DNA from: Aeromicrobium sp.
Lineage (GTDB): Bacteria > Actinomycetota > Actinomycetes > Propionibacteriales > Nocardioidaceae
DNA: 61,717 bases
Assembly: GCA_025964895.1 (NCBI GenBank)
Contig: JAOPXY010000214.1
Span: 1-61,717, forward strand
Direction: 5' to 3'
Shown here piece after piece: positions 1 to 11,209 of this stretch; position 1 is the stretch's first letter, and each line of letters opens with the position of its first letter. The position numbers were made by a program, and so were the translations under genes. Below the pieces are notes generated by a model. That model was not told the origin of the DNA, ran no database searches, and worked only from the letters and a program-made list of their open reading frames with translations.

Positions 1-14
1 TAAGGAGAACTGAG

Positions 15-407
15 ATGGCACGCGTCAAGCGCTCAGTCAATGCACAGAAGAAGCGCCGTCAGACACTCGAGCGCGCTGCGGGCTACCGCGGTCAGCGCTC
101 GCGGCTGTACCGCAAGGCCAAGGAGCAGGTCACCCACTCCCTGGTCTACAGCTACCGCGACCGGAAGGCCAAGAAGGGCGACTTCCGTCGGCTCTGGATC
201 CAGCGCATCAACGCCGCGGTCCGCGCCGAGGGCATGACGTACAACCGCTTCATCCAGGGCCTCAAGGCCGCGGGTGTCGAGGTCGACCGCAAGATCCTGG
301 CCGAGCTGGCCGTCAACGAGCCCGCGGCATTCTCAGTGCTCGTGCAGACCGCGAAGGACAACCTGCCGGCCGACGTCAACGCTCCGAAGGACGGCGCCGC
401 GGCCTGA
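15..407 (+). CDS. rplT: 50S ribosomal protein L20 (bL20)
   Basis: Large-subunit ribosomal protein that binds 23S rRNA early in assembly. The 130-residue product starts [15 protein letters not shown], the standard bL20 opening, and has the family's basic N-terminal helix and the later [12 protein letters not shown] segment. Its C-terminus is slightly longer than the usual ~118 residues and ends in an Ala/Asp-rich tail. An AAGGAG ribosome binding site lies at 2-7. The window opens with TAA, plausibly the stop codon of rpmI (L35), which normally precedes rplT in an infC-rpmI-rplT operon; that gene is outside the window. The rRNA methyltransferase follows 29 bases later. Confidence 0.97.
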   Translation: MARVKRSVNAQKKRRQTLERAAGYRGQRSRLYRKAKEQVTHSLVYSYRDRKAKKGDFRRLWIQRINAAVRAEGMTYNRFIQGLKAAGVEVDRKILAELAVNEPAAFSVLVQTAKDNLPADVNAPKDGAAA

Positions 408-436
408 CCGCGGATCCGTACCCCAGCACCACCGAC

Positions 437-1249
437 GTGGCGAGTCCCCGCAGCGAGCTCACCGTCCGATCAGGACGCGTGAAGCACGCCCGGAGGCTCG
501 CCACTCGTGCGTTCCGCCTCGACCAGCGCGAGTTCCTGGCCGAGGGTCCGCAGGCGGTGCGCGAAGCACTGGCCACCCCGGGCGCCACACTCGAGGTCTT
601 CGCGACCGAAGCGGCCACCGACCAGCACCGAGATCTCGTCGACGCCGCAGCGCGGACGCAGATCGCGTGGCACGTCGTGACGGACGACGTCGTGGAGGCC
701 GTGTCCGACACGGTGCAGCCTCAGGGCGTCGTGGCGCGGTGCGCGATGCTAGACCGTCCGCTCGAGGCGCTGCTCGACCGCGAGCCGGGCTTCGTCGTCG
801 TGTGCGCCGACATCCGTGATCCGGGCAATGCCGGCGCCGTGATCCGTTGCGCCGACGCTGCCGGTGCCCAGGTCGTGGTGTTCGTCGGCGACAGCGTCGA
901 CCCGTACAACCCCAAGTCGGTCCGTGCGACGGTCGGCAGCATCTTCCACGTCCCGCTCGCGATCGAGCGCGACACCGCCGCCGCCCTCGCCGCGCTGCAG
1001 GCCGCGGGCCTGGCGGTCCTGGCCGCGGACGGCCACGGTGACGTCGGCCTGTTCGACGACGACCTCGACCTGTCGGCGCCCACGGCATGGCTCATGGGCA
1101 ACGAGGCGTGGGGGCTCCCGGACGACGTGCGTGAGCTCTCCGACCGGGTCGTCGCGGTGCCGATCTTCGGCCGTGCCGAGAGCCTCAACCTGGCCACGGC
1201 GGCCGCCGTGTGCCTCTACGCGACGGCGCGCGCGAGGCACGCTGTGTAA
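437..1249 (+). CDS. TrmH/SpoU-family RNA 2'-O-methyltransferase
   Basis: SAM-dependent RNA ribose methyltransferase of the SPOUT (alpha/beta knot) superfamily, predicted to be cytosolic and to act on rRNA or tRNA; the target base cannot be read from sequence. The three family motifs are present: motif 1 with DIRDPGNAGAVIRCADAAGA near residues 115-135, motif 2 around LMGNEAWGLP, and motif 3 around VPIFGRAESLNLATAAAV near the C-terminus. The N-terminal ~90 residues fit a SpoU substrate-binding domain. It starts at a GTG. Its position just after rplT and upstream of pheS is common in actinobacteria. Confidence 0.9.
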   Translation: MASPRSELTVRSGRVKHARRLATRAFRLDQREFLAEGPQAVREALATPGATLEVFATEAATDQHRDLVDAAARTQIAWHVVTDDVVEAVSDTVQPQGVVARCAMLDRPLEALLDREPGFVVVCADIRDPGNAGAVIRCADAAGAQVVVFVGDSVDPYNPKSVRATVGSIFHVPLAIERDTAAALAALQAAGLAVLAADGHGDVGLFDDDLDLSAPTAWLMGNEAWGLPDDVRELSDRVVAVPIFGRAESLNLATAAAVCLYATARARHAV

Positions 1250-1290
1250 CTCGGTGTCCGGCCGGGTCGTCGTCCCTAGTCCTTTGGTAC

Positions 1291-1296
1291 TAGATT
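1291..1296 (+). promoter_or_regulatory. Candidate -10 box for the PAS histidine kinase
   Basis: TAGATT lies 8 bases before the ATG at 1305, so the transcript would carry almost no leader. The box overlaps an imperfect palindrome, CTAGT at 1276-1280 and ACTAG at 1289-1293, which could be an operator. No clear -35 hexamer is visible. Confidence 0.4.
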
Positions 1297-1304
1297 CTCT
1301 GGTC

Positions 1305-2363
1305 ATGCAGGGTGTCCACCACAGCGTCTTCGACGACTACCCGGACGGCGTCATCATCGCCGGTGCCGATGGGGTGGTCGAGTACGTCAATCCGCGCATC
1401 ATGGTCATGGCTCGCGCCGAGGGCGACGAGATGATCGGGATGCACCTGTCGGAGGCCGTGCCGTTCGACGATCTCAACGGCAACTCCTGGTACGACAGCA
1501 CGCGGCCGTACGCCGGGCTCAACATCCGCAACCGCCTCTCGGAGTCGTCGTGGTGGTCCCCCAAGGGCAGCGAGTACCTGATCACCGCGACGCTGGTGCG
1601 AGACCGGCGAGGCGGACCGGTGCGTCGTGTCGTCGTCAGCGTTCGCAACGCCCGCATCCGCAACCAGGCCGACCGGGAGCGCTCCGACCTCGTCGCGACC
1701 GTCGCCCACGAGCTGCGGTCCCCGTTGACCGGCATCAAGGGATTCACCTCGACCCTGCTGACGAAGTGGGACAAGTTCTCCGAGGAGCAGCGCCAGCTCA
1801 TGCTGGAGACCGTCGACGCCGACGCCGACCGGCTCAGCCGCCTGATCACCGAGCTGCTCGACGCGGCGCGCATCGACGCCGGACGTCTGACGCTCAAGCG
1901 CGGCCCGGTCAAGCTCGACGAGGTCGTCCGGCACGTCCTCACGAGCGTCTCGGGCGGCTCGAGCGAGCCGTTCGAGATCAGCATCAAGGACGACCTGCAC
2001 CTGATCTGGGGCGACAGCGACCGCGTCCACCAGGTCATCACGAACCTCGTGGAGAACGCGATGCGCCACGGCTTCGGGCTCCGCGAGATCGTCGTGCGCA
2101 ACCAGCAGCACCCCGACCTGCGCGACGGTGTCTCACTGCAGGTGCACGACAACGGGCCGGGCATCCCGGTCGAGATGCGGCAACGGGTGTTCAGCCGCTT
2201 CTGGCGGTCGGGCCCGGGCGCGGGCAGCGGCCTGGGCATGTACATCGTGCGCGGCATCGTGGAGGAGCACGGGGGAGCCATCGACATCCAGGACGCGGAG
2301 GGCGGCGGCGCCCAGATCCGGGTGTGGTTCCCGATCAACGAGCCCGACTCGATGACCGACTGA
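1305..2363 (+). CDS. PAS-domain sensor histidine kinase (orphan)
   Basis: Predicted cytosolic histidine kinase of 352 residues. A PAS sensor domain occupies about residues 8-110 (DYPDGVIIAGADGVVEYVN opening). A HisKA dimerisation domain follows with the phospho-acceptor His135 in VAHELRSPLTG, and then an ATPase domain with N box NLVENAMRHG, G1 box DNGPGIP and G2 box GSGLGMYIV. No membrane segment is seen, so the signal should be internal. An upstream extension of the frame overlaps the methyltransferase gene and is not credible; the ATG at 1305, with a -10-like box just before it, is preferred. No response regulator gene is adjacent, so the partner is unknown. Confidence 0.88.
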   Translation: MQGVHHSVFDDYPDGVIIAGADGVVEYVNPRIMVMARAEGDEMIGMHLSEAVPFDDLNGNSWYDSTRPYAGLNIRNRLSESSWWSPKGSEYLITATLVRDRRGGPVRRVVVSVRNARIRNQADRERSDLVATVAHELRSPLTGIKGFTSTLLTKWDKFSEEQRQLMLETVDADADRLSRLITELLDAARIDAGRLTLKRGPVKLDEVVRHVLTSVSGGSSEPFEISIKDDLHLIWGDSDRVHQVITNLVENAMRHGFGLREIVVRNQQHPDLRDGVSLQVHDNGPGIPVEMRQRVFSRFWRSGPGAGSGLGMYIVRGIVEEHGGAIDIQDAEGGGAQIRVWFPINEPDSMTD

Positions 2364-2393
2364 AGTCGATGTCGGGTCGCGTGGGCGCGTCAC

Positions 2394-2399
2394 TAGACT
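2394..2399 (+). promoter_or_regulatory. Candidate -10 box for pheST
   Basis: TAGACT lies in the gap between the histidine kinase stop and the pheS GTG at 2437, leaving a leader of about 30 bases. No T-box-like structure or leader peptide is apparent in this short space. Confidence 0.4.
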
Positions 2400-2436
2400 G
2401 ACCGGTGTTCCGTGCCCCGAAAAGAACAGGTCTGCC

Positions 2437-3540
2437 GTGTCCGCGCCCAACTCCTCGTACGATCCGGTCGAGGTCACGCCCCTGCGCTCCGACGAGGTCG
2501 AGCGCATGCGCGACGAGGCCCTCGCGGCCATCGCCGCGGCCGTGACGCCCGACGACCTGCAGAAGGTCCGCGTCGAGCACGTCGGCGACCGGTCGCCCAT
2601 CGCCCTCGCCAACCGCGAGATCGGCGCCCTGCAGCCGCAGGCCCGCAAGGAAGCCGGCCAGCGGGTCGGCCAGGCGCGCGGCGCGATCAACCAGGCCCTC
2701 GCCGCCCGCACGGCCGAGGTCGAGGCCGCCGAGGAGGAGCGGGCGCTCGTCACCGAGGCCGTCGACGTCACGCTGCCGTGGGACGTCTCTCCCGTCGGCG
2801 CCCGGCACCCCGTCACGACGCTCTCTGAGCACATCGCCGACATCTTCGTTGCGATGGGATGGGAGATCGCCGAGGGGCCCGAGGTCGAGGCCGAGTGGCT
2901 CAACTTCGACGCGCTCAACCTGGGCCCCGATCACCCTGCGCGCACGATGCAGGACACCTTCTGGGTCACCCCGGAGCGCGCCGCCATGGTGCTGCGCACC
3001 CACACGTCACCCGTCCAGGCCCGCACGATGCTGACCCGTCAGCCGCCCATCTACGTCGCGTGCCCCGGGCGCGTGTTCCGCACCGACGAGCTCGACGCGA
3101 CCCACTCGCCGGTGTTCCACCAGGTCGAGGGCCTCGCGATCGACGAGGGCCTGTCGATGGCGCATCTGAAGGGGACGCTCGACCACTTCGCGCAGGCGAT
3201 CTACGGCGACGGCATGACGACGCGCTTTCGGCCGTCGTACTTCCCGTTCACCGAGCCGAGCGCCGAGATGGACCTGCTCTGCTACGTGTGCCACGACGAG
3301 CCCGACGCCGTCGCCGACTGCCGCACCTGCAAGGGCGAGGGCTGGGTCGAGTGGGGCGGCTGCGGAGTCGTCAACCCACGCGTGCTGATCGCGTGCGGCG
3401 TCGATCCCGAGCGCTACTCGGGCTTCGCCTTCGGCATCGGCATCGACCGCACCATCACGTCCCGCTACGACATCGCCGACCTGCGCGACCTGTTCGACGG
3501 CGACATCCGTTTCACCGAGCCGTTCGGAGTCGAGCTGTGA
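2437..3540 (+). CDS. pheS: Phenylalanyl-tRNA synthetase alpha chain
   Basis: Catalytic subunit of the alpha2-beta2 class II synthetase that charges tRNA-Phe. The 367-residue protein has an N-terminal coiled-coil arm (about residues 10-100) and the class II core. Motif 2 is seen around FRPSYFPFTEPSAEMD and motif 3 near GFAFGIGIDR at the C-terminus. It starts at a GTG at 2437. The stop codon overlaps the start of pheT in a GTGA junction, so the two subunits are translationally coupled. Confidence 0.97.
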   Translation: MSAPNSSYDPVEVTPLRSDEVERMRDEALAAIAAAVTPDDLQKVRVEHVGDRSPIALANREIGALQPQARKEAGQRVGQARGAINQALAARTAEVEAAEEERALVTEAVDVTLPWDVSPVGARHPVTTLSEHIADIFVAMGWEIAEGPEVEAEWLNFDALNLGPDHPARTMQDTFWVTPERAAMVLRTHTSPVQARTMLTRQPPIYVACPGRVFRTDELDATHSPVFHQVEGLAIDEGLSMAHLKGTLDHFAQAIYGDGMTTRFRPSYFPFTEPSAEMDLLCYVCHDEPDAVADCRTCKGEGWVEWGGCGVVNPRVLIACGVDPERYSGFAFGIGIDRTITSRYDIADLRDLFDGDIRFTEPFGVEL

Positions 3541-6053
3541 AGGTTCCCGTCAGCTGGCTGCGCCAGTACGTCGACCTGCCCGAGGATCTCTCGACCGTCG
3601 AGCTCGCCGCGCGTCTCACCGCCTTCGACCTCAAGCTCGAGGAGATCGAGTCGTCGGGCATCAGCGGGCCGCTCGTCGTGGGCCGCGTGCTGAATCTGGT
3701 CAAGGAGGAGCAGAAGAACGGCAAGACGATCAACTGGTGCCGCGTCGACGTCGGCGCGCACAACGACGCCTCCGTGCCCGATGCGCCGGGTGACGACGTC
3801 CCGTCGCGCGGCATCATCTGCGGCGCGCACAACTTCGTCGAGGGCGATCTCGTCGTCGTCTCGCTGCCGGGTACCGTCCTGCCCGCTCTGGGGTTCGAGA
3901 TAGGCGCGCGCAAGACCTACGGGCACGTGTCGGACGGCATGATCTGCTCCGGCGCCGAGCTCGGTGTGCCGGGTGACGCGGACGGCATCATCGTGCTCAA
4001 CCCCGGCTCGGCGCAGCCCGGCGACGACGCGATCGCGCTGTTGGGCCTGGGGGAGGAGGTCCTCGACCTCGAGGTCAACCCCGACCGGGCCTACGCCCTG
4101 TCGCTGCGCGGGGTCGCGCGCGACGCGGCCATCGCGTTCGGCGTGCCGTTCCACGACCCGGCCGCGCTCGAGGCCGTCACGGTCGCGACCGACGGCCCGG
4201 GAGCGTACCCCGTCGTCGTCGAGGACCCGACCGCGTGTCCCGTCTTCGCCGCCCTCACGGTCACGGGCATCGACCCGTCCGTCCCGACACCCGCGTGGCT
4301 CGCGCAGCGCATCCAGCTGGCCGGCATGCGGTCGATCTCCCTGGCCGTCGACGTGACCAACTACGTCATGCTCGAGCTGGGCTTCCCGATCCACGGCTAC
4401 GACCGGTCGCGGCTGAGGGGCCCGCTCGTCGTGCGCCGGGCCGCCGACGGCGAGAAGCTCACGACGCTCGACGGCGTCACGCGGGTCCTGACGTCCGACG
4501 ACGCCCTCGTGACGGACGACCGCGGGCCCGTGGGACTCGGCGGCGTCATGGGCGGCCAGGAGGTCGAGATGACGCCGGCCACGACCGACGTCGTGATCGA
4601 GGCCGCGGTCTGGACCGCCCCGATGATCGCTCGCACGGCGCGCACGCAGCGCCTGTCGTCCGAGGCGGCCAAGCGCAACGAGCGCGGGGTCGACCCGACG
4701 CTTCCGGCCCGAGCAGTCCGCCGGGTCGCCGATCTGCTCGTCGAGTACGGCGGCGGCACCCTGGCCGAGGGCCTCACGCTGATCGGCGAGGCACCCGTCC
4801 GGGCCGACATCGTCCTGCGCGCGGATCTGCCCGCGCGCGTGACCGGGGTCGAGATCGACACCGTCGCGGCGGTCGAGGCCCTCGAGGCCAATGGCTGCGC
4901 TGTCGAGGTCGACCACGAGTGGCTCACCGTCACGCCGCCTCCGTGGCGGTCCGACCTGACCGATCCGTACGACGTCGTCGAAGAGGTCCTGCGCGTCGTC
5001 GGGTACGACCGGGTGCCGTCGATCCTGCCCGTCGCCCCCGCCGGTCGCGGGCTGACGAAAGCCCAGAGGCTGCGGCGCCGCGTCGGCACCGTGCTGGCCG
5101 GCGAGGGACTCGTCGAGGTCAAGACGTTCCCGTTCGCGGGCACGGCCGACTGGGACCGGATGGGCCTGGCTCCGGACGATGTCCGCCGCCGCCAGGTGAT
5201 GCTGGAGAACCCGCTGTCGGCCGAGGAGCCGGGCATGTCGACGACGCTGCTGGCCGGCCTGCTGCGCAGCCTCGTGCTGAACATCGGCCGCGGTCACCCC
5301 GATGTGCACATCACGGAGACCGGACGCGTCTTCCTGCCCCGCGGCGGTGACGCGGAGGCGCCCATCTACGGCGTCGACCGCCGGCCGACTCCTGACGAGC
5401 TCGCGACGCTCGACGCGGCCCTGCCGCACCAGCCGTACCACGTGGGGATCGTCATGAGCGGTGAGCGCGTCCGCTCGGGCTGGGCCGGCGCGGGGCGCCC
5501 GGCGCAGTGGGCCGACGCCGTCGCGGTCGTCCAGCACCTGGCATCGACGTTGCACGTCGACGTCGAGGTGCGTCAGGCCCAGCAGGCGCCGTGGCACCCC
5601 GGCCGGTGCGCCGCGATCGTGCTGGCCGATGAGGTCATCGGGCACGCCGGCGAGCTTCACCCGCGCGTGCTGAAGGCGTACGGGCTGCCGGCGCGCGTCG
5701 TCGCGGCCGAGGTCGATCTCGACGCCCTGATCGCGGCGTCGCCCGAGATCGGTACCCGGCCGGACTTCTCGTCGTTCCCTGTGGCCAAGGAGGACCTCGC
5801 CCTCGTCGTCGACGTCTCCGTGCCCGCCGGTGACGTGCAGGCGGCCCTGGCCGCGGCGAGCCCGCTGATCGAGTCGGCGCGGCTGTTCGACGTCTACACC
5901 GGCGAGCAGGTGCCCGAGGGCAAGAAGTCGCTGGCGTTCGCCCTGCGCCTGCGTGCCCCCGATCGCACCCTCACCGACGAGGACATCAGGACCGCCCGGG
6001 AGGCCGCGCTGGCAACCGCGGGCGCAGCGACCGGAGCCACCCTCCGCGCCTAG
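3537..6053 (+). CDS. pheT: Phenylalanyl-tRNA synthetase beta chain
   Basis: Non-catalytic tRNA-binding and editing subunit of PheRS, 838 residues, the normal length. The domains in order are: N-terminal lead, an OB-fold tRNA-binding domain (about 40-150), B3/B4 editing region (about 210-380), B5 (about 400-480), the class II-like core, and a C-terminal ferredoxin-fold anticodon-binding domain (FPVAKEDLALVVDVSV to the end). The start is the GTG at 3537 overlapping the pheS stop (MKVPVSWLRQYVDLPE); longer upstream reading in this frame lies inside pheS. A 102-bp palindromic repeat follows the stop. Confidence 0.97.
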   Translation: MKVPVSWLRQYVDLPEDLSTVELAARLTAFDLKLEEIESSGISGPLVVGRVLNLVKEEQKNGKTINWCRVDVGAHNDASVPDAPGDDVPSRGIICGAHNFVEGDLVVVSLPGTVLPALGFEIGARKTYGHVSDGMICSGAELGVPGDADGIIVLNPGSAQPGDDAIALLGLGEEVLDLEVNPDRAYALSLRGVARDAAIAFGVPFHDPAALEAVTVATDGPGAYPVVVEDPTACPVFAALTVTGIDPSVPTPAWLAQRIQLAGMRSISLAVDVTNYVMLELGFPIHGYDRSRLRGPLVVRRAADGEKLTTLDGVTRVLTSDDALVTDDRGPVGLGGVMGGQEVEMTPATTDVVIEAAVWTAPMIARTARTQRLSSEAAKRNERGVDPTLPARAVRRVADLLVEYGGGTLAEGLTLIGEAPVRADIVLRADLPARVTGVEIDTVAAVEALEANGCAVEVDHEWLTVTPPPWRSDLTDPYDVVEEVLRVVGYDRVPSILPVAPAGRGLTKAQRLRRRVGTVLAGEGLVEVKTFPFAGTADWDRMGLAPDDVRRRQVMLENPLSAEEPGMSTTLLAGLLRSLVLNIGRGHPDVHITETGRVFLPRGGDAEAPIYGVDRRPTPDELATLDAALPHQPYHVGIVMSGERVRSGWAGAGRPAQWADAVAVVQHLASTLHVDVEVRQAQQAPWHPGRCAAIVLADEVIGHAGELHPRVLKAYGLPARVVAAEVDLDALIAASPEIGTRPDFSSFPVAKEDLALVVDVSVPAGDVQAALAAASPLIESARLFDVYTGEQVPEGKKSLAFALRLRAPDRTLTDEDIRTAREAALATAGAATGATLRA

Positions 6054-6061
6054 CCACCCCC

Positions 6062-6163
6062 AACGCCGAGGGGGTACTTGTCGCCCTGCGAGGGGGTACT
6101 TCTCGCCCCGTCGCCGGGGCCGCAAGTACCCCCTCGAGGGGCAACAAGTACCCCGTCAGCGTT
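6062..6163. repeat. 102-bp palindromic intergenic repeat, copy 1
   Basis: An inverted repeat bounded by AACGC on the left and GCGTT on the right, filling most of the space between the converging genes pheT and lemA. It is built from repeated half-units resembling GGGGTACTTGTCGCCC in both orientations. A second copy of exactly the same length lies at 42819-42920, also between convergent genes. This copy has diverged more between its two arms. No flanking target duplication is evident. It could act as a two-way terminator or be a REP-like dispersed element. Confidence 0.85.
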
Positions 6164-6190
6164 GTTGGAGGGGCCAAGCCTGGCGACGAA

Positions 6191-6751
6191 CTAGAACGAG
6201 ACGCTGGGGGCGGTCTCCTGGCCCTCGGGTGCGTTGTAGAACTCGCGCGCCTTGACGCCGGCGAGGCCCGTGAACAGCAGCCACGGGATCGTCTGCACGA
6301 TCTTGTTCAGCGAGGCCACGGCGTCGTTGTAGTACTGGCGGGCGAAGGAGATCTTGTCCTCGGTGTCGGACAGCTCCTCCTGCAGCTGCAGGAAATTGGT
6401 CGACGCCTTGAGGTCCGGGTAGGCCTCCGCGACGGCGAGCACGTCGACGATAGCGCGGTCGAGCTGCGCCTGCGCCGCCGCCTTCTCAGGCACCGTGCCG
6501 TCCGCGGCGGCGTTCTTGACGCTCGTGCGCGCCCGGGTGACCTCCTCGAAGACGCCCTTCTCGTGCTGCGCGTAGCCCTTGACGGTGTTGACGAGGTTGG
6601 GGATCAGGTCGGCCCGGCGGGTCAGCTGCACGTCGATGCCGCCCAGCGCCTCCTGGGCGCCGATGTCGAGGCGGCGCAGCTTGTTGAAGGCGTAGGCGGC
6701 GAACAGCGCCAGCACCACGATGATGCCGATGATGATGAGAAGGACGGCCAT
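6191..6751 (-). CDS. LemA family membrane protein
   Basis: LemA-family protein of 186 residues. It has one N-terminal membrane segment (about residues 2-23, MAVLLIIIGIIVVLALFAAY) followed by a helical domain with conserved stretches RRADLIPNLVNTVKGYAQHE, AVAEAYPDLKAS and DTEDKISFARQYYNDAV. The biochemical role of the family is not settled. The gene lies 56 bases downstream of a DUF2207 gene on the same strand, a pairing often seen in bacteria, so a joint envelope function is likely. An AGGAG site precedes the ATG. Confidence 0.92.
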   Translation of the reverse strand: MAVLLIIIGIIVVLALFAAYAFNKLRRLDIGAQEALGGIDVQLTRRADLIPNLVNTVKGYAQHEKGVFEEVTRARTSVKNAAADGTVPEKAAAQAQLDRAIVDVLAVAEAYPDLKASTNFLQLQEELSDTEDKISFARQYYNDAVASLNKIVQTIPWLLFTGLAGVKAREFYNAPEGQETAPSVSF

Positions 6752-6807
6752 GGGGATCTCCTGGATGGGGGGTGGGTCGTGTGGGTGCGGATCAGGGGGC
6801 GGCGGAA

Positions 6808-8586
6808 CTACCAGGAGCCGCCGCCACCGCCTCCGCCGCCACCCCCGCCGCCTCCACCGGAGGAGGAGGATGACGACGACTGGGTGGCCGCGTAGGCGCT
6901 GATGGAGGTCGACAGCGAGGACTCGAAGGTGGAGAAGTCCGGCGAGCCGAAGGAACCCGTGGCACCGCCGACGCCGCCGGCGTACCAGAGCGGGATCGGG
7001 GCAGGCGTGCCCGTCTCGGTCTCGTACTTCTTCGCCCAGCTGTCCGCACAGTCGAAGGCGACCGCGTACGGGACGAAGCTGGTGTAGAGCTCCTTGCGGC
7101 TGCTGAAGTCGAAACGTTCCTTGGCCGATGGTGTCGAGAGCATCCGGCGGAAGCCGCCGGCCTCCGACCAGAGCTGACGGCCCAGGACGGTGCGCCGTGA
7201 ACCGACGCCCTTGAGCGTCAGCCCGATGCCACCGATCGCGAAGGCCGCGAACGGCAGGCCGTAGATGGTTGCCGGCAGCCCGAGTCCGGCGAGGACCGCC
7301 AGCACCAGTGCGACGTACACACCGATGCGCGAGAGCATCTCGGTGCGGGACGTCTGCCGCGCGCCGACCCCGTCGGCCCAGGCGCTGCTGGCGGACCCGA
7401 TCGCGGACTGGGTGGACTGCAGGGTCTCGCCGGCACCGGCGGAGCCGTCCGCGCTGAAGGAGCCGCCGGGCACCGTGACGCCCAGGTCCTGGCCGACGCG
7501 ACGCGTCACGTCGTCCGTCGCGGCCCAGTCAGCCTCCGATCCGGTGCCCACGATCGTCCAGTCGTCACCGCTGTGCTCGAGCTGGGTGAGGCCCTGCTCG
7601 GCCTGGTGGAGCAGCGTGGCGACGAGCGCCTTCGAGGGGACGTCCTCATCGACGACGTACGCGGTCTGGACCGGCCCGAGGCCCAGGGGCGGGCCGTACA
7701 TGACCGGAAGGCCCGGCTCGTCCTCGCGAGAGCGCCGGTCGAGCCGGTAGCCCAGCCCGAGCGCGGCGACGCTGAGCAGCAACACCGCGGCGACCGCCAG
7801 CACGCTGCGCCCGAGAACGCCGTCCCACGTGATCGTCCAGGGGACCGTGACCCGGTCCGGGGGGTCGATGGGCAGCCCGACCCGCACCGTGACGGGCGTG
7901 CGGGGCGCGAGCGGGCCGGTGCCGACGAGCACCGTGTCGGTGCCCGCGCCGGAGATGTCGCACGGCGCGGTTCCGTCACGGCTGGCGGTGCACTGGACGC
8001 GCGCCGAGGCCGCCGGCAGCCGGATCGTCGCCGACGTCGAGGCCATCGACATCTCCCACCCGGGCGCCACGACGTTCCACCCGAACACGGACGGGGACGA
8101 CGCCGGCGAGCCCGTCGACGAGGCGAACCGCCGGTCGTTGGCCGAGCCGGGGGAGAGCGCGCCGTCGATCCGGTACGTGATCGTGTAGACGTGCGGGCCC
8201 GCGGCGAGGGTCGTGTCCGGGTCGCCGATCTTCGCGACGCGGAACCGCCGCCCATTCTTCCAGGACAGCTCGAACGGGACGTCGCGGCCGTCGAGCGTCA
8301 CCGCGATGTCGCGCGGATCGAGGCGGACGTGCGAGTCGGACGGGTCCGTCACGTCCCAGTACCGGTAGATGCCGTGCCGTCCTGACGGGAATTGCGCGGC
8401 GACGGTCTCCTTGCCGACCAGCCCGCCGTCTGCGACGACCAGGAAGTCGGCGGCGTGACTGGTCACCGTCACCGGATCGTCGGCCGCCGACACGGCGTCA
8501 TCGCCGGTCAGGGCCGCCGCGGCCGGCGCGACGAGCAGTCCTGCCGTCACGAGTGCCACGAGGACGCGCAGGACGGTCCGGTTCAT
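6808..8586 (-). CDS. DUF2207 membrane protein with poly-glycine tail
   Basis: A 592-residue secreted/membrane protein. It has an N-terminal signal peptide (about residues 1-25), an extracellular DUF2207 domain, a membrane segment near residue 260, a cytosolic region and two further membrane segments around residues 410-450. It ends in a Ser run followed by about 14 consecutive Gly and a final SW, a low-complexity tail typical of this family. Its function is unknown; linkage to lemA suggests an envelope process. TAGGAT at 8593-8598 sits 6 bases before the ATG. Confidence 0.88.
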   Translation of the reverse strand: MNRTVLRVLVALVTAGLLVAPAAAALTGDDAVSAADDPVTVTSHAADFLVVADGGLVGKETVAAQFPSGRHGIYRYWDVTDPSDSHVRLDPRDIAVTLDGRDVPFELSWKNGRRFRVAKIGDPDTTLAAGPHVYTITYRIDGALSPGSANDRRFASSTGSPASSPSVFGWNVVAPGWEMSMASTSATIRLPAASARVQCTASRDGTAPCDISGAGTDTVLVGTGPLAPRTPVTVRVGLPIDPPDRVTVPWTITWDGVLGRSVLAVAAVLLLSVAALGLGYRLDRRSREDEPGLPVMYGPPLGLGPVQTAYVVDEDVPSKALVATLLHQAEQGLTQLEHSGDDWTIVGTGSEADWAATDDVTRRVGQDLGVTVPGGSFSADGSAGAGETLQSTQSAIGSASSAWADGVGARQTSRTEMLSRIGVYVALVLAVLAGLGLPATIYGLPFAAFAIGGIGLTLKGVGSRRTVLGRQLWSEAGGFRRMLSTPSAKERFDFSSRKELYTSFVPYAVAFDCADSWAKKYETETGTPAPIPLWYAGGVGGATGSFGSPDFSTFESSLSTSISAYAATQSSSSSSSGGGGGGGGGGGGGGSW

Positions 8587-8592
8587 GGCTGC

Positions 8593-8598
8593 ATCCTA
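8593..8598 (-). promoter_or_regulatory. -10 box for a leaderless DUF2207-lemA transcript
   Basis: On the minus strand the order is TAGGAT, GCAGCC, ATG. The 6-base gap places the expected transcription start at or next to the start codon. Confidence 0.5.
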
Positions 8599-8643
8599 GG
8601 GGGACGACGACCAGCTCCGTGACACTTCGGCCCCGACCCCTCC

Positions 8644-8672
8644 GTGCAAGTTCTTGCAGAGTTGTGCAAGAA
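8644..8672 (+). promoter_or_regulatory. Candidate ARG boxes before argG
   Basis: Three TGCAAG-type half-sites are clustered just before argG: TGCAAG at 8645-8650, its inverse CTTGCA at 8653-8658, and TGCAAG at 8665-8670. Actinobacterial ArgR operators are built around TGCA half-sites, and argR lies in the same cluster, so ArgR repression is a reasonable inference. The sites end about 10 bases before the ATG and would overlap the promoter. Confidence 0.5.
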
Positions 8673-8677
8673 TGTGA

Positions 8678-11208
<2,531 letters not shown>

Positions 11209-11209
<1 letters not shown>

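Noticed and set aside
864..1304. Upstream extension of the PAS histidine kinase
   Set aside because: It runs through the methyltransferase gene in another frame and adds Arg/Ser-rich residues without a domain.
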